A model generated the notes under the pieces. It did not search any database. It saw only the letters and a list, made by a program, of their open reading frames with translations, and was not told the DNA's origin. DNA of 64,000 bases from Falsiroseomonas oleicola (GTDB lineage: Bacteria > Pseudomonadota > Alphaproteobacteria > Acetobacterales > Acetobacteraceae): positions 186,001 to 250,000 of the forward strand of contig NZ_JAERQM010000003.1 in NCBI RefSeq assembly GCF_019029495.1, read 5' to 3'. The position numbers were made by a program, and so were the translations under genes. This document shows, piece after piece, positions 1-9,198 of the stretch (positions are counted from its first letter, which is position 1; each line of letters opens with the position of its first letter).

Positions 1-98
1 AACAGGTTGCCCGCACGGCGTCGTGATCGGGGGCTGATTGGCCCCTGCGGCATTCTGATCCGCCAGCCGAGCTTCCGGTTGCGCTGGAGACCAGTGCC

Positions 99-1160
99 TT
101 GGCCTTGATTCGCGCCTTCTGGCATGGCGGGGCGCTCAGCCCCTATGAAGTGCTGTGCCTGAGCAGCTTCGTCCATCATGGCCATGCGACGGAGCTCTAC
201 AGCTACGACGCCGACCTGGTGGTGCCACCCGGTGTGGTGCTGCGCGATGCGGCGGAGGTGCTGCCGCGGTCGCGCATCTACTTCTACGCCAACGGGCTCG
301 GCGCCGGCAGCATCGCCGGCTTCACCAATCTGTTCCGCTACACGCTGCTGGCGCAATCACCCGGCTGGTGGGTGGATTGCGACGTGATCTGCCTGCGCCC
401 CGACCTGCCAGAGGTACCGGTCTTCTGCGCCTGGGAAGGGCCGGACCATGCCCTGGTCGGCAATGCCATCCTGAAGCTGCCGCCCGATGATCCGCTGCTC
501 GCGGCCATGTTGGCGGATCATGAGGCCTTCGAGCCGGGGCGGAGCTGGGGCACCTCCGGCCCCTATCTCCTGACCAAGGCGCTGCGCGCGGCGGGCCGGC
601 TGGCGGAGGTGCAGGAATGGCCCCTGGCCTATCCCTGGCATTTCACCCGGGCCTTCGACGTCTTCGACCCGGCGGAGGCCGAAACCGTGGCGCGGGCGGC
701 CCAGGGCGCCGCCTTCCAGCATCTGTGGAACGAGATGTTCAACTGCGCCGGCATGAACAAGCTGCTGGCGCCGCCCGAGGGCAGCTACCTGGACCGGCTG
801 TGTCAGGAACACGGGGTGATCTTCCCCAGCACCCTGCGCCTGCGTCCGGGCGATCTGCGCCGTCAGGCCCGGGCCACCCATGCGGCGCAGCAATGGGAGC
901 ATGCCCAGGTGGAACAGGCACGGCTGCGCGACCTGCTGGCCCAGGCCAATGCCGAACAGGCCCGGCTGATCGGCCTGCTGGAGAAATTCGAGGCACTCGC
1001 CATGGCCGAGCGGCACGAAACCGCGTGCTGGCGCATGGCGCATCGGTCCGAGGCGCGGCTGCGTCAGGCGGCGGTCATACTGCATGATGCCATGGCGGCG
1101 CGGCTGGAACTTGCCGAGGCGCCGATCTGGCGCCGCTGGCTGCGTTTCGGCCGCGCGTAG
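99..1160 (+). CDS. Glycosyltransferase with DXD motif (GT32-like)
   Basis: Likely transfers a sugar from a nucleotide-sugar donor to a surface glycan or another acceptor. The first 240 residues look like the sugar-binding glycosyltransferase family that carries a DXD motif: it opens with IRAFWHGGALSPYE and has WWVDCDVICLRP, where D93 and D95 would hold the metal and nucleotide. A long charged helical stretch at about residues 250-330 resembles a coiled coil and may serve for oligomerisation or membrane contact. There is no signal peptide. The frame has no ATG or GTG in a sensible place; TTG at 99 puts the family's conserved opening at residue 4, so I use it. The gene ends 9 bp from the convergent corC. 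Donor and acceptor cannot be read from the sequence. Confidence 0.75.
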   Translation: MALIRAFWHGGALSPYEVLCLSSFVHHGHATELYSYDADLVVPPGVVLRDAAEVLPRSRIYFYANGLGAGSIAGFTNLFRYTLLAQSPGWWVDCDVICLRPDLPEVPVFCAWEGPDHALVGNAILKLPPDDPLLAAMLADHEAFEPGRSWGTSGPYLLTKALRAAGRLAEVQEWPLAYPWHFTRAFDVFDPAEAETVARAAQGAAFQHLWNEMFNCAGMNKLLAPPEGSYLDRLCQEHGVIFPSTLRLRPGDLRRQARATHAAQQWEHAQVEQARLRDLLAQANAEQARLIGLLEKFEALAMAERHETACWRMAHRSEARLRQAAVILHDAMAARLELAEAPIWRRWLRFGRA

Positions 1161-1169
1161 CGGCGCGAG

Positions 1170-2108
1170 CTATTCGGCCGCCTGCCGCGTCGCCTCCCCG
1201 GCCGCGCCGGGCCGGCGCACGCGCAGCCGGCGGATGCGCCGCGGATCGGCGTCCAGCACCCGGAATTCCAGGCCGGAGGGGTGCGAGATCAGCTCCCCCC
1301 GCGCCGGCACGCGCCCGGCCAGGGTGAAGATCAGCCCGCCGACCGTGTCGATATCCGCGCTGCGCTCCTCATCGGTCAGCACCGCGCCGAACTTCTGCTC
1401 GAAAGCCTCGACCGTGGTGCGGGCATCCAGCTCCACCGTGCCATCCGGGCGGTCCTGGATGGTGGCGGGGGCGACCTCGTCATGCTCGTCGGAGATGTCG
1501 CCGACGATGGTCTCCACCAGATCCTCGATGGTCACCAGCCCGTCGATGCCGCCATATTCGTCCACCACCAGCGCCATATGGATGCGGGCGGCGCGCATCT
1601 GCAGCAGCAGGTCCAGCACCGGCACGGTCGGCACCACGAAGAGCGGCCGGCGCAGGATGGCCTTCAGCGAGAAGCTCTCGGCGTCCCGTCCGACCGAGGC
1701 GAAGACATCCTTGATATGGACCATGCCGACGATGTCATCGAGATTCTCCCGATAGACCGGGAAGCGGCTGTGACCCTCCCGCTGGATCAGGCGGATGGCC
1801 TGGTCCAGGGTCAGATCCTGCGGCATCGCCAGGATGTCGGCGCGGGGCACCATGACGTCATAGGCGGCCTTGTCGCGCAGCCGCAGCACATTGCCGAGCA
1901 AGGCGCGTTCATTCAGGTCGAGCCCACCGCCGAAGCCGTCCGGCGTTCGGGGCGCGCCTTCCTCCTGCCGGCCCTCCAGCAACTCCTCCACCTGGTCGCG
2001 CACGGTGTCGGCTGTGCGGCGGCGCAGCAGGCCCTGGATCCGCCAGAGCAGGCTGTTGCGCCGCTCGATCGGGCTGGGCTGGCTGGCTTGATCTTCGTTG
2101 CCGCTCAT
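1170..2108 (-). CDS. corC: CorC/HlyC-type CBS-domain protein
   Basis: A soluble CBS-pair protein of the hemolysin/CorC family, associated with magnesium and cobalt homeostasis. The CBS pair lies at about residues 75-200 (VPRADILAMPQDL opens the first, LVVDEYGGIDGLVTIEDL lies in the second), followed by the CorC_HlyC C-terminal domain to about residue 295. The membrane DUF21 domain of larger relatives is missing, as in the short CorC form. It is the last gene of miaB-phoH-ybeY-corC, and its ATG overlaps the ybeY stop by 4 bp, so the two are probably translationally coupled. Family assignment is firm; the exact role in ion transport is uncertain. Confidence 0.9.
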   Translation of the reverse strand: MSGNEDQASQPSPIERRNSLLWRIQGLLRRRTADTVRDQVEELLEGRQEEGAPRTPDGFGGGLDLNERALLGNVLRLRDKAAYDVMVPRADILAMPQDLTLDQAIRLIQREGHSRFPVYRENLDDIVGMVHIKDVFASVGRDAESFSLKAILRRPLFVVPTVPVLDLLLQMRAARIHMALVVDEYGGIDGLVTIEDLVETIVGDISDEHDEVAPATIQDRPDGTVELDARTTVEAFEQKFGAVLTDEERSADIDTVGGLIFTLAGRVPARGELISHPSGLEFRVLDADPRRIRRLRVRRPGAAGEATRQAAE

Positions 2109-2632
2109 GTCGATGGCCGTCCCCGGCCCTCCTTCCAGGGGTTGGGGCGGCCGAGGCGGCGCATGATGCGCGCCTCCGCCTGTTCCATGCGCCGGGCCTC
2201 GCCGGCCAGCAGATGGTCGTGGCCGGCCAGGTGCAGGGCGCCATGCGCCAGCAGATGCGCCAGGTGATCCTCCGGCCGCCGTCCTGCCTCCCGCGCCTCG
2301 CGGCGCACCACGCCGAGTGCGAGCGCGATATCGCCGAGATGCCCCGGCATGCCGCCCGGGAAGGACAGCACGTTGGTCGGCTTCGCCTTGTCGCGATGCG
2401 CGTGGTTCAGCCGCTTCACCGCATGATCGTCGGTGAGCAGCACGGTCACGGCGCCTTCGGCACCGGATTCCTGCAACGCGGCCGCCACGGCGCGGCGCGC
2501 GAGCTTCTCGGGCTGTCGCACCGTGGCGCGCCAGCCCTGGGTGGCGAGGACGACGGTGATGTCCGCCGCCCCACCCTGCATCCCGGCCCCGGCATTCCTG
2601 CCCGGGTCGGGACGACTACTTAACGGTTCCAT
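2105..2632 (-). CDS. ybeY: rRNA maturation endoribonuclease YbeY
   Basis: A zinc endoribonuclease needed for 16S rRNA 3' end maturation and ribosome quality control. The signature HGALHLAGHDH is present, with H130, H134 and H140 as the three zinc ligands. The conserved TDDHAVKRLNHAHRDK and PTNVLSFPG segments precede it. At 175 aa it is slightly longer than usual because of a poorly conserved N-terminal tail of about 22 residues, so translation could begin later, for example at the Met of MQGGAADI. It lies between phoH and corC, the standard alphaproteobacterial order, and overlaps corC by 4 bp. Confidence 0.95.
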   Translation of the reverse strand: MEPLSSRPDPGRNAGAGMQGGAADITVVLATQGWRATVRQPEKLARRAVAAALQESGAEGAVTVLLTDDHAVKRLNHAHRDKAKPTNVLSFPGGMPGHLGDIALALGVVRREAREAGRRPEDHLAHLLAHGALHLAGHDHLLAGEARRMEQAEARIMRRLGRPNPWKEGRGRPST

Positions 2633-2668
2633 CGCTCTCCAACTGCCTTCGACCCTTGCGCGGCCCGT

Positions 2669-3724
2669 TCAGGACCGCGGCGCCGGCCGCTCCACACGCA
2701 TACGGGCCTGATCCATGCGACCATAGGCCGCCACGATGCGCGCCACCAAGGGATGCCTTACCACATCCGTTTCCGCAAATCGCGCCACCGTGATACCCTC
2801 GACACCTTCCAGAATCGAGAGCGCCTCCACAAGCCCGGATTTCTGCCCGGGCGGCAGGTCCACCTGGGTCGGGTCGCCGGTGATGACCATGCGGCTGCCC
2901 TCACCCATCCGGGTCAGGAACATCTTCATCTGGGCGGCGGTGGTGTTCTGGGCCTCGTCCAGGATGGCGTAGCAATGCGCCAGCGTGCGGCCGCGCATGA
3001 AGGCCAGCGGCGCCACCTCGATCTCCCCGGCCGCCATGCGGCGGGTGAGCTGGTCGGCCGGCATCATGTCGTGCAGCGCGTCATAGAGCGGGCGGAGATA
3101 GGGATCGACCTTCTCCTTCAGGTCGCCCGGCAGGTAGCCGAGCTTCTCGCCGGCCTCCACCGCCGGGCGGGACAGCACGATGCGGTCGACGCGCCCGGCC
3201 TGGAGCAGCGCCACGCCCTGCGCGACGGCGAGGTAGGTCTTGCCGGTGCCGGCCGGGCCGACGCCGAAGACCATGTCGTTCCGCGCCAGCGCGTCGATAT
3301 AGGCGGCCTGGGCCGGGGTGCGGGGCGCGATGGCGCCCTTGCGGGTGCGGATGGCCGGCAGGTCCTGCAGGGGCAGGCGGGGGTCCGCCTCCTGCACCCC
3401 CTCGGCCATCCGCATCGCCGCTTCCACCTCTGCCCCGCCCACCGGCTCACCCTTCTGCAATCGTCGCCACAGCGCCATCAGCGCTGCCTCTGCCACATCC
3501 GCCCGTTCCGGCGTGCCGGTGATGGTCAGGCGGTTGCCCCGGCTGCCGAGGCGGATGCCGAGGCGCATCTCCATCCGGGCCAGGTTGCGGTCGTGTTCGC
3601 CGTAGAGCAGCGGCACCAGCGCATTGTCATCGAACTGCATGGTGACAACACGCTGCGTGTTCTGGTCCCGCAAAGCGGGACGCGGCGGGGGGCGGAGGTT
3701 GAGCGCGGCGGGGGTTGTGTTCAA
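2669..3724 (-). CDS. phoH: PhoH-family ATPase
   Basis: A PhoH-like P-loop ATPase, thought to act in RNA metabolism together with YbeY. An N-terminal KH-like segment (about residues 30-95) is followed by the ATPase core with Walker A GPAGTGKT (residues 156-163) and Walker [11 protein letters not shown], then the [13 protein letters not shown] motif. The usual start is a TTG overlapping the miaB stop (TTGA). A later ATG gives MQFDDN and would remove 28 poorly conserved residues, so the true start is open. It is the second gene of the miaB operon. Confidence 0.93.
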   Translation of the reverse strand: MNTTPAALNLRPPPRPALRDQNTQRVVTMQFDDNALVPLLYGEHDRNLARMEMRLGIRLGSRGNRLTITGTPERADVAEAALMALWRRLQKGEPVGGAEVEAAMRMAEGVQEADPRLPLQDLPAIRTRKGAIAPRTPAQAAYIDALARNDMVFGVGPAGTGKTYLAVAQGVALLQAGRVDRIVLSRPAVEAGEKLGYLPGDLKEKVDPYLRPLYDALHDMMPADQLTRRMAAGEIEVAPLAFMRGRTLAHCYAILDEAQNTTAAQMKMFLTRMGEGSRMVITGDPTQVDLPPGQKSGLVEALSILEGVEGITVARFAETDVVRHPLVARIVAAYGRMDQARMRVERPAPRS

Positions 3725-5130
3725 GCGGCGGCCTTCTCCTGACGGGGCGTTTGTGGGGGCGGACCGAGCGCCTCATTCCCCTCGAGGCGGACAGTGAGCG
3801 AATTGCGCAGGGCGGCGGTGATGGTGGCCTGCACCATCTGGCCCGCCATGCCCGCGGAACCAAGGCCATGCACCGGCTGAAGCCAGGGCGAGCGGCCGGC
3901 GAACTGGCCTTCATCCCGCCCGGCGCCGGTCACGAGCACTTCGCAGCTCCGGCCGACACAGGCGCTGTTGAAGGCGTCCTGCTGTTCGCGCAGCAGGGCC
4001 TGGATTTCCTGCAGCCGCCGGTCCTTCTCGGCTTCCGCCACCTGCATCTGGGCGGTGGCGGCCGGGGTACCGGGGCGGGAGGAATATTTGAAGGAATAGG
4101 CCAGGGCGAAGCCGACATCCTCGATCAGCTTCAGTGTCGCCTGATGGTCGGCCTCCGTCTCCCCCGGATGGCCGGCGATGAAGTCCGACGACAGGGCGAT
4201 ATCCGGCCGCACCGCGCGCAGCTTCTCCGCGATGTGGCGATAGGCATCGGCCTTGTGGCCCCGGTTCATCGCCTGGAGCATGCGGTCCGACCCCGACTGC
4301 ACCGGCAGGTGCAGGAAGGGCATCAGCTGCGGGATCTGGCCATGGGCCGCGATCAGCGCGTCGTCCATGTCCCGCGGATGGCTGGTGGTGTAGCGCAGCC
4401 GGGCGAGGTCCGGGATCTCGGCCAGCTCCAGCAGCAGGCGCGACAGCGTCCAGGTGCCGCCCGAGGGCCCCTCCCCATGCCAGGCATTCACGTTCTGCCC
4501 GAGCAGCGCGATTTCGCGCGCGCCCTGGGCGACCAGCCGCTTCGCTTCCGCGATCACCGCGGTGGCAGCTCGCGAATATTCGGAACCGCGGGTGTAGGGG
4601 ACGACGCAGAAGGAACAGAATTTGTCGCAGCCTTCCTGGATGGTCAGGAAGGCGGTGACGCCCTGGGGCGTGGTGGAATCCGGCAGGAAGTCGAATTTTT
4701 GTTCGGTGGGGAAATCCGTCTCGATCACCGAGCCGGTCGCGCGGCTGATCCGGGCGACCATTTCCGGCAGCCGATGATAGCTCTGCGGGCCGAGCACGAG
4801 GTCGACATAGGGGGCGCGGGCGGTGATCTCCGCGCCCTCGGCCTGGGCGACGCAGCCGGCGACGGCCAGGATCATGCGCTCCCCGCCCTGTTCCTTCGCC
4901 TGTTTCAGCACCCGCAGCCGGCCGAGCTCCGAAAACAGCTTCTCGCTGGCCTTCTCCCGGATATGGCAGGTGTTCAGCACCACCATGTCGGCGTCTTCGG
5001 CCGTGTCGGCTGGTGCATAGCCGAGCGGCGCCAGCACATCGGCCATGCGGCCGCTGTCATAGACATTCATCTGGCAACCCCAGGAGCGGATGAACAGCCG
5101 CTTGCGGGGAGGTGCGGGGGAAATGGTCAT
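3721..5130 (-). CDS. miaB: tRNA-2-methylthio-N6-dimethylallyladenosine synthase MiaB
   Basis: A radical-SAM methylthiotransferase that adds the 2-methylthio group to i6A37 of tRNA. The N-terminal UPF0004 domain has its three cluster cysteines (C19 in SWGCQMNVYDS, C55 in LNTCHIREK, C93 in AGCVAQAEG). The radical-SAM triad is in EGCDKFCSFC (C168, C172, C175), and a C-terminal TRAM domain follows. At 469 aa it has the normal length. It is the first gene of the minus-strand operon, so its promoter should lie in the short gap toward plsC (5131-5283). Confidence 0.96.
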   Translation of the reverse strand: MTISPAPPRKRLFIRSWGCQMNVYDSGRMADVLAPLGYAPADTAEDADMVVLNTCHIREKASEKLFSELGRLRVLKQAKEQGGERMILAVAGCVAQAEGAEITARAPYVDLVLGPQSYHRLPEMVARISRATGSVIETDFPTEQKFDFLPDSTTPQGVTAFLTIQEGCDKFCSFCVVPYTRGSEYSRAATAVIAEAKRLVAQGAREIALLGQNVNAWHGEGPSGGTWTLSRLLLELAEIPDLARLRYTTSHPRDMDDALIAAHGQIPQLMPFLHLPVQSGSDRMLQAMNRGHKADAYRHIAEKLRAVRPDIALSSDFIAGHPGETEADHQATLKLIEDVGFALAYSFKYSSRPGTPAATAQMQVAEAEKDRRLQEIQALLREQQDAFNSACVGRSCEVLVTGAGRDEGQFAGRSPWLQPVHGLGSAGMAGQMVQATITAALRNSLTVRLEGNEALGPPPQTPRQEKAAA

Positions 5131-5283
5131 TCCGGGCCAAGCTCCGTCGCCCCGCCTGGAAGGCCGCGGGGGGAAACGGGGGATTTGCGCAGGCCGCGCG
5201 CCCGGGTCAAGCGAGGCGCTGCGGCCAGAGTGGCGGGGAATATCTCACCATGGCCGCAGGCTGCGTGATGCGGCCGCGCCGGG

Positions 5284-6234
5284 TCAAGCGGGAAGCGTCT
5301 CGGCCGGCAGGGCGGCGGGGCGCGGCGGGACAACCCGCAGCGGCGCGGCCTGACGGTTCTGCCGGAGGGTGGAGCAGGCATCGGCGATGACGTCGGCGCA
5401 GGCCAGGGTCAGGGACTTGCGGTCCGGGAAGCTGGCGGGGTCGACCGGCGCATGCAGGATGATGGTGGCCCGCCCGCCGGGGCGCCGCGCCAGGCGCCAG
5501 AAATGGGTGAAGATGTCGGTGTCGCCGTACCAAGCAAACAGCGGCCGGTCGCGACGGCAGGCCGGCAGCCCGCCCAGCCGATCGAAGACCACGGAAACCG
5601 GCTGCACCTGCCGGGCGGTGTCCGCCACGGAGAGGAAGGCGCTGCGGAAGGGCAGCACCCGGCCACCATCGCTGGTCGTGCCCTCGGGGAACAGGATCAG
5701 GCTGTCGCCGTCCGAGAGGCGGGCGCGGATCGCATCGGCCTCCCCTTTCGTTCCCGTGCGCTTGCGGCTGACGAAGACGGTGCGGCCGAGCTTCGCCACG
5801 GTGCGGATCAGCGGCCAGCCCTCGATATCCGACTTGCCGACGAAGCTCGCTTCCAGCGTCGCGCCAAGAACCAGCACGTCGAGCCAGGAGGAATGGTTGG
5901 AGACGAACAGCACCGGCGCGTCGCGCGACGCCTCCCCCACCACCTGGATGCGCAGGCCCATCAGGGCGCAGAGGGTGCTGTGGTAGAAGCGTGCGAAGCG
6001 CAGGTGCAGCCGGCCCGGCAGGATCAGCAGCAGGGCCTGGATGGGGATGGCGACCAGGGTCCAGAGCACCAGACAGACCAGTCGCCGCACGGCGCGGAAG
6101 CGGCCGCCCAGCGGGCGCAGCCCCAGCACATCCCCCCAGAGCCCTTCCGGGTCGGAGGAGGAGAAGTGGATGGCCTTGCGCCGCTTGCGCGGGCGCAGGG
6201 CATCGGGGGCGGTGAGACGGGCGGTTGCCTGCAT
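5284..6234 (-). CDS. plsC: 1-acyl-sn-glycerol-3-phosphate acyltransferase
   Basis: Makes phosphatidic acid from lysophosphatidic acid at the inner membrane, or a related lysolipid acylation. It has the HX4D catalytic motif in FVSNHSSWLDVLVLG, the glycerol-phosphate-binding FPEGTTSDGGRVLPF block, and a hydrophobic N-terminal stretch (VCLVLWTLVAIPIQALLLIL) that should anchor it. I start at the ATG giving MQATARLTAP; a TTG two codons upstream is possible. Neither has a clear ribosome-binding site. A gap of about 150 bp separates it from miaB. Confidence 0.9.
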   Translation of the reverse strand: MQATARLTAPDALRPRKRRKAIHFSSSDPEGLWGDVLGLRPLGGRFRAVRRLVCLVLWTLVAIPIQALLLILPGRLHLRFARFYHSTLCALMGLRIQVVGEASRDAPVLFVSNHSSWLDVLVLGATLEASFVGKSDIEGWPLIRTVAKLGRTVFVSRKRTGTKGEADAIRARLSDGDSLILFPEGTTSDGGRVLPFRSAFLSVADTARQVQPVSVVFDRLGGLPACRRDRPLFAWYGDTDIFTHFWRLARRPGGRATIILHAPVDPASFPDRKSLTLACADVIADACSTLRQNRQAAPLRVVPPRPAALPAETLPA

Positions 6235-6464
6235 AGCCAAGCATTAAGACGGAGAATGAAGTCAGGGCAATGAATCCCTGGCGACGGTCCCGTGAACTCC
6301 GCGCCAGCGCCGCGCTTTTTGTTGGGGATGTGGCGAACTGGGGGGGTGCCGGCGCGTCGCGGCGGGGTGCGGAACCCGGCGAGGGGCTGTAAGGTTGCGG
6401 CGATGACCCTTTTCCCTCCCCTTCGGCGGCGCCCGCGCGCGCCGCGCCCCAGGGCCTGAACCGC

Positions 6465-7514
6465 ATGCGTCTGGCAGTGCTCGGAGCCGGTGCGGTGGGG
6501 CCGGGGGCGGCGGCGCTGGCCGTCAGCCGGGGGCATGAGGCGGCGCTGTGGTCGCCACGCGGCGGCGGCACCCATGGCATCGGCAGCAGCCTGACGGTGC
6601 AGGGCGCGCTTTCCGGCACCGCACGGGTGGATGTGGCGGTGGATGTGGCGCGCGCCATCGCCGGCGCCGATGCGGTGCTGGTCTGCGTGCCGCCGCATGC
6701 GCTGGGGCCGGTGCTGCGGCGCATCACGCCGATGCTGGCGGAAGGCGTGCCGGTGCTGCTGGCGCCGAGCCAGTCCCTCGCCCCCCTGCTGCTCGACCGG
6801 CTGCTGGCCCGGCAGGGCCGCCATGTGCCGATCGGCGCCCTGGCCGCGCCGCCGGTGGTGGCGGAGCGTCTGGCGGGGGATGAATTGCGCATCCTGGCCT
6901 TGCCGGAACGCGTGGAGATCGCCGCCGTGCCGGCCGGCGCGGCGCCCGAGCTGGCGGCGCTGTGCCAGTCCCTGTTCGGCATGGCGTTCCTGCCGCTGTC
7001 CGATGCGCTGGGCGCGGCGCTGGCGGCGCATGAGCCGGTGCTTCAGGCGGCCCTGGTGCTCGGCAATGTCACCCGGATCGAGGCCGGTGAGGATTGGGAC
7101 GAACACGCCCGCCTGACCCCCGCGCTGTGCCGGCTGGCGGAGCGGTTGGATGCGGAGCGGCTGGACCTCGCCCGCGCCCATGGCCATGCCGTGCCGAGCC
7201 TGACCGCCGCGCTGCACCGCCAGTCCGGCGTGGCGGAGGCACCCCTGCCCATGATGGCGCGTGCCCTGGCCGAGGCGCGCCACACGCCCGGCCTGCGCGG
7301 GCTGGATGCGGCGCATCTGGCGCGCAGCGTGACCTACGGTCTGGCGCTCTGGCTGCGGCTGGCGGCGGCACGCGGCGTGCCGATGCCGCTGACCGGCGCC
7401 GCGGTGGCGGTGCTGGAGGCGATGTGGGGCACCGGGCTGTCGGCGGATGACCTGCTGGAAGGGTTGGATTTTTCGCAATTGCCGAAGCTGCTGCGGGATG
7501 GGCACGCGCGGTAG
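6465..7514 (+). CDS. NAD/NADP octopine/nopaline-dehydrogenase family protein
   Basis: An NAD(P)-dependent dehydrogenase of the opine/glycerol-3-phosphate/ketopantoate-reductase type. The N-terminal Rossmann fold shows the GXGXXG-like LAVLGAGAVGPGAAALA, followed by ADAVLVCVPPHALGPVL. The C-terminal helical half carries AAHEPVLQAALVLGN, which fits the octopine-DH catalytic domain. Length 349 aa is normal. It is divergent from plsC across about 230 bp of GC-rich sequence, which should contain both promoters. The substrate is unknown; relatives condense amino acids with 2-oxo acids. Gene order gives no metabolic clue. Confidence 0.8.
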   Translation: MRLAVLGAGAVGPGAAALAVSRGHEAALWSPRGGGTHGIGSSLTVQGALSGTARVDVAVDVARAIAGADAVLVCVPPHALGPVLRRITPMLAEGVPVLLAPSQSLAPLLLDRLLARQGRHVPIGALAAPPVVAERLAGDELRILALPERVEIAAVPAGAAPELAALCQSLFGMAFLPLSDALGAALAAHEPVLQAALVLGNVTRIEAGEDWDEHARLTPALCRLAERLDAERLDLARAHGHAVPSLTAALHRQSGVAEAPLPMMARALAEARHTPGLRGLDAAHLARSVTYGLALWLRLAAARGVPMPLTGAAVAVLEAMWGTGLSADDLLEGLDFSQLPKLLRDGHAR

Positions 7515-7621
7515 GCGCTACTGTCTGGCGCCTGCGTGCAGCATGGTTGTTGCTAGACCAAAAAGACGAATATGCTGTCCTGGTGTGGCCGTCAGCCGCC
7601 AACGAACCCAGGAGTTTGAAA

Positions 7622-8443
7622 ATGACAGATGCTGGGATTCGCAGCCTGCTCGCAGATATCGACCGAATCCCCAACTTCCGTGGCCTTGGCGTTATTCTTG
7701 TACAAGATGATAAGGCACGAATGTTGCGAAAACCGACTATGTGCAGTGTCGGGGCCGACTACATCCTGATCGAGTTACAGTCTCGCCCATCCAGCGTGCC
7801 ACAGGCCGGGGGTCGCGGCATATTCGTGGAGGGTGGGCTGGCAGCACTGAACTGTACGGCGGCTGTCTTCGCGAGTCTGCTCACTTTCGGTTCCGCCACC
7901 GCGGCACCGGTGACGGGCGGTAGCAGTCTGGTTATCACCACCGTCAGCTACGCCGCGACAACAGCTGCAGGATTGAGTTGTGGGGTCGCTGCGATGCGAA
8001 CCTACAACGAGGTCATGGATCCTCAGGCCAATGTTCGCTTGGATGAGCAAGCTTGGTACGCGCGATCCATGGCGGTGGTGGACGGCGTAACATTACTGGG
8101 CGTCGGCGCCTCCGTCGCAACAGCTTCGCGGCTGCTCGGCACACTCTCCCGGTCAGGTGTGAAGTTGGGGCCTGCGCTGGCCGGCAGTGTCGAACGGCAA
8201 GCTCGCGCACGCATGGTGCGGGAGGCCGCACGGGGCGCGCAGGCCAATATTTCGAATGGCAGTATCAAGGCCTTGCAGGCGAGCGGCCAACTTCCAAAAC
8301 GGCTGACGAACACCGAGATATCTTCAGCTGCGGTAACGCAGTTGAAGGATGCGGTGGCGGCCGGGCTTTCCTTCACAGCAAGCGGGCTGGATGGACATGT
8401 GAAGGGTGTTGCGGTCTATTTGCTGGAGATGGAGCAGGATTGA
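7622..8443 (+). CDS. Unrecognised protein with a central hydrophobic region
   Basis: A 273-aa protein I cannot place. The start is the ATG at 7622, which has AGGAG 7 bp upstream; an earlier in-frame start would add 25 residues without a ribosome site. After a soluble N-terminus (about 60 residues with ILVQDDKARML) comes a Gly/Ala/Thr-rich hydrophobic span, about residues 60-125 (ALNCTAAVFASLLTF, then LVITTVSYAATTAAGL), that could form two membrane helices or a pore-like hairpin. A basic region with SVERQARARMVREAARG follows. It probably forms an operon with the following membrane protein, which starts at or just after its stop codon. Base composition is less GC-rich than either neighbour, so the pair looks inserted. 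Confidence 0.6.
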   Translation: MTDAGIRSLLADIDRIPNFRGLGVILVQDDKARMLRKPTMCSVGADYILIELQSRPSSVPQAGGRGIFVEGGLAALNCTAAVFASLLTFGSATAAPVTGGSSLVITTVSYAATTAAGLSCGVAAMRTYNEVMDPQANVRLDEQAWYARSMAVVDGVTLLGVGASVATASRLLGTLSRSGVKLGPALAGSVERQARARMVREAARGAQANISNGSIKALQASGQLPKRLTNTEISSAAVTQLKDAVAAGLSFTASGLDGHVKGVAVYLLEMEQD

Positions 8444-8457
8444 GGCTCGATTTCGCT

Positions 8458-8793
8458 ATGGGATGGACACCATTGCGCCGAAGTCTTGGCTACGTCCTGC
8501 TCATTATTGCTCTATGCTTGGCCCTGCGCGGTTGGTTTGAGATCGCCGGTATCCCCGCCATGGCCTCCAGCGTGCTGGTTCCAGCGCTTGCTGTGCCCAT
8601 CGCCCTGATCGTGGCGCGTTTCGGTGGCGGTGTATCGATGCGGTATCCCTGGGGTCTCCTCATCGGCTTGGCCGGAATGACCAATCTTCTGGCTTTGGCT
8701 GAGCGGCCTGTCGTGGCGATCACCGTGACAGTTGGCGGAATGGTATCAGCTCTCGCGGCCCAGCGCCTGATCAGGGAGCGAGGCCCAAGCTGA
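8458..8793 (+). CDS. Small membrane protein, partner of the preceding gene
   Basis: A protein of about 111 aa with three to four predicted membrane helices (LGYVLLIIALCLALRGW, VLVPALAVPIALIVARF, YPWGLLIGLAGMTNLLAL, VVAITVTVGGMVSAL). The start is either ATG at 8458 or a TTG at 8440 that overlaps the upstream stop codon and has GGAG 5 bp before it. The second would couple the two genes and add six residues. No family is recognised. Membrane partners of this size next to a larger hydrophobic protein are sometimes immunity or assembly proteins, but that is only a guess. Confidence 0.55.
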   Translation: MGWTPLRRSLGYVLLIIALCLALRGWFEIAGIPAMASSVLVPALAVPIALIVARFGGGVSMRYPWGLLIGLAGMTNLLALAERPVVAITVTVGGMVSALAAQRLIRERGPS

Positions 8794-8799
8794 CATGCG

Positions 8800-9198
8800 C
8801 TACCTTCCCGCCGCCCTTCGCAGCCTTGGCTTCTCCCCCGCCGGCATCTCCCGGTCCAAGAGGCCGTGCATCGCCGCCACGGTCTGGGGCGTCAGGCGGT
8901 GGATGGATTCCGCCAGCCGGTTGGCCAGCGCCGTTGCCTCCGGCGTCAGGCCCCCCGTGTCCAGCGTGACCTTGGGCTGGGAGAGTTTCGCCAGTTCGGA
9001 CAGCGCCTCCGCCTCGTCCCAGATCAGGCCGAAGAACTCGTTCACCTGGTGCACCAGTCCGGCGGAGGGCCGCCCGCGATGACCGTGCTCCAGGGCGGAG
9101 AGATAGGCGGAGGAGACCTGGAGATGGGTCGCCAGGTCCTTCAGCGTCACCCGCCGCTGCCGCCGCAGCATGCGCAGCCGGGCGCCGAAGGGCGTCAC
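8800..9198 (-). CDS. XRE-family helix-turn-helix regulator
   Basis: A 132-aa DNA-binding protein. The helix-turn-helix is in RRVTLKDLATHLQVSSAYLS, with GHRGRPS after the recognition helix. The C-terminal half (EAEALSELAKLSQPKV, then TPEATALANRLAESIHRL) is helical and probably dimerises. I start at GTG 9198, which overlaps the Smr stop as GTGA and puts the HTH about 16 residues in; a longer reading runs through the Smr coding end and is unlikely. It is the last gene of the lutB-lutC-smr group. The target is unknown; the family is common downstream of Smr genes in Acetobacteraceae-type genomes. Confidence 0.8.
   Translation of the reverse strand: MTPFGARLRMLRRQRRVTLKDLATHLQVSSAYLSALEHGHRGRPSAGLVHQVNEFFGLIWDEAEALSELAKLSQPKVTLDTGGLTPEATALANRLAESIHRLTPQTVAAMHGLLDREMPAGEKPRLRRAAGR

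Noticed and set aside
3715-5268. A long open frame opposite miaB and other long frames antisense to core genes
   Set aside because: High GC gives long antisense frames; their residues are low-complexity and match nothing, while the minus-strand genes have full motif sets.
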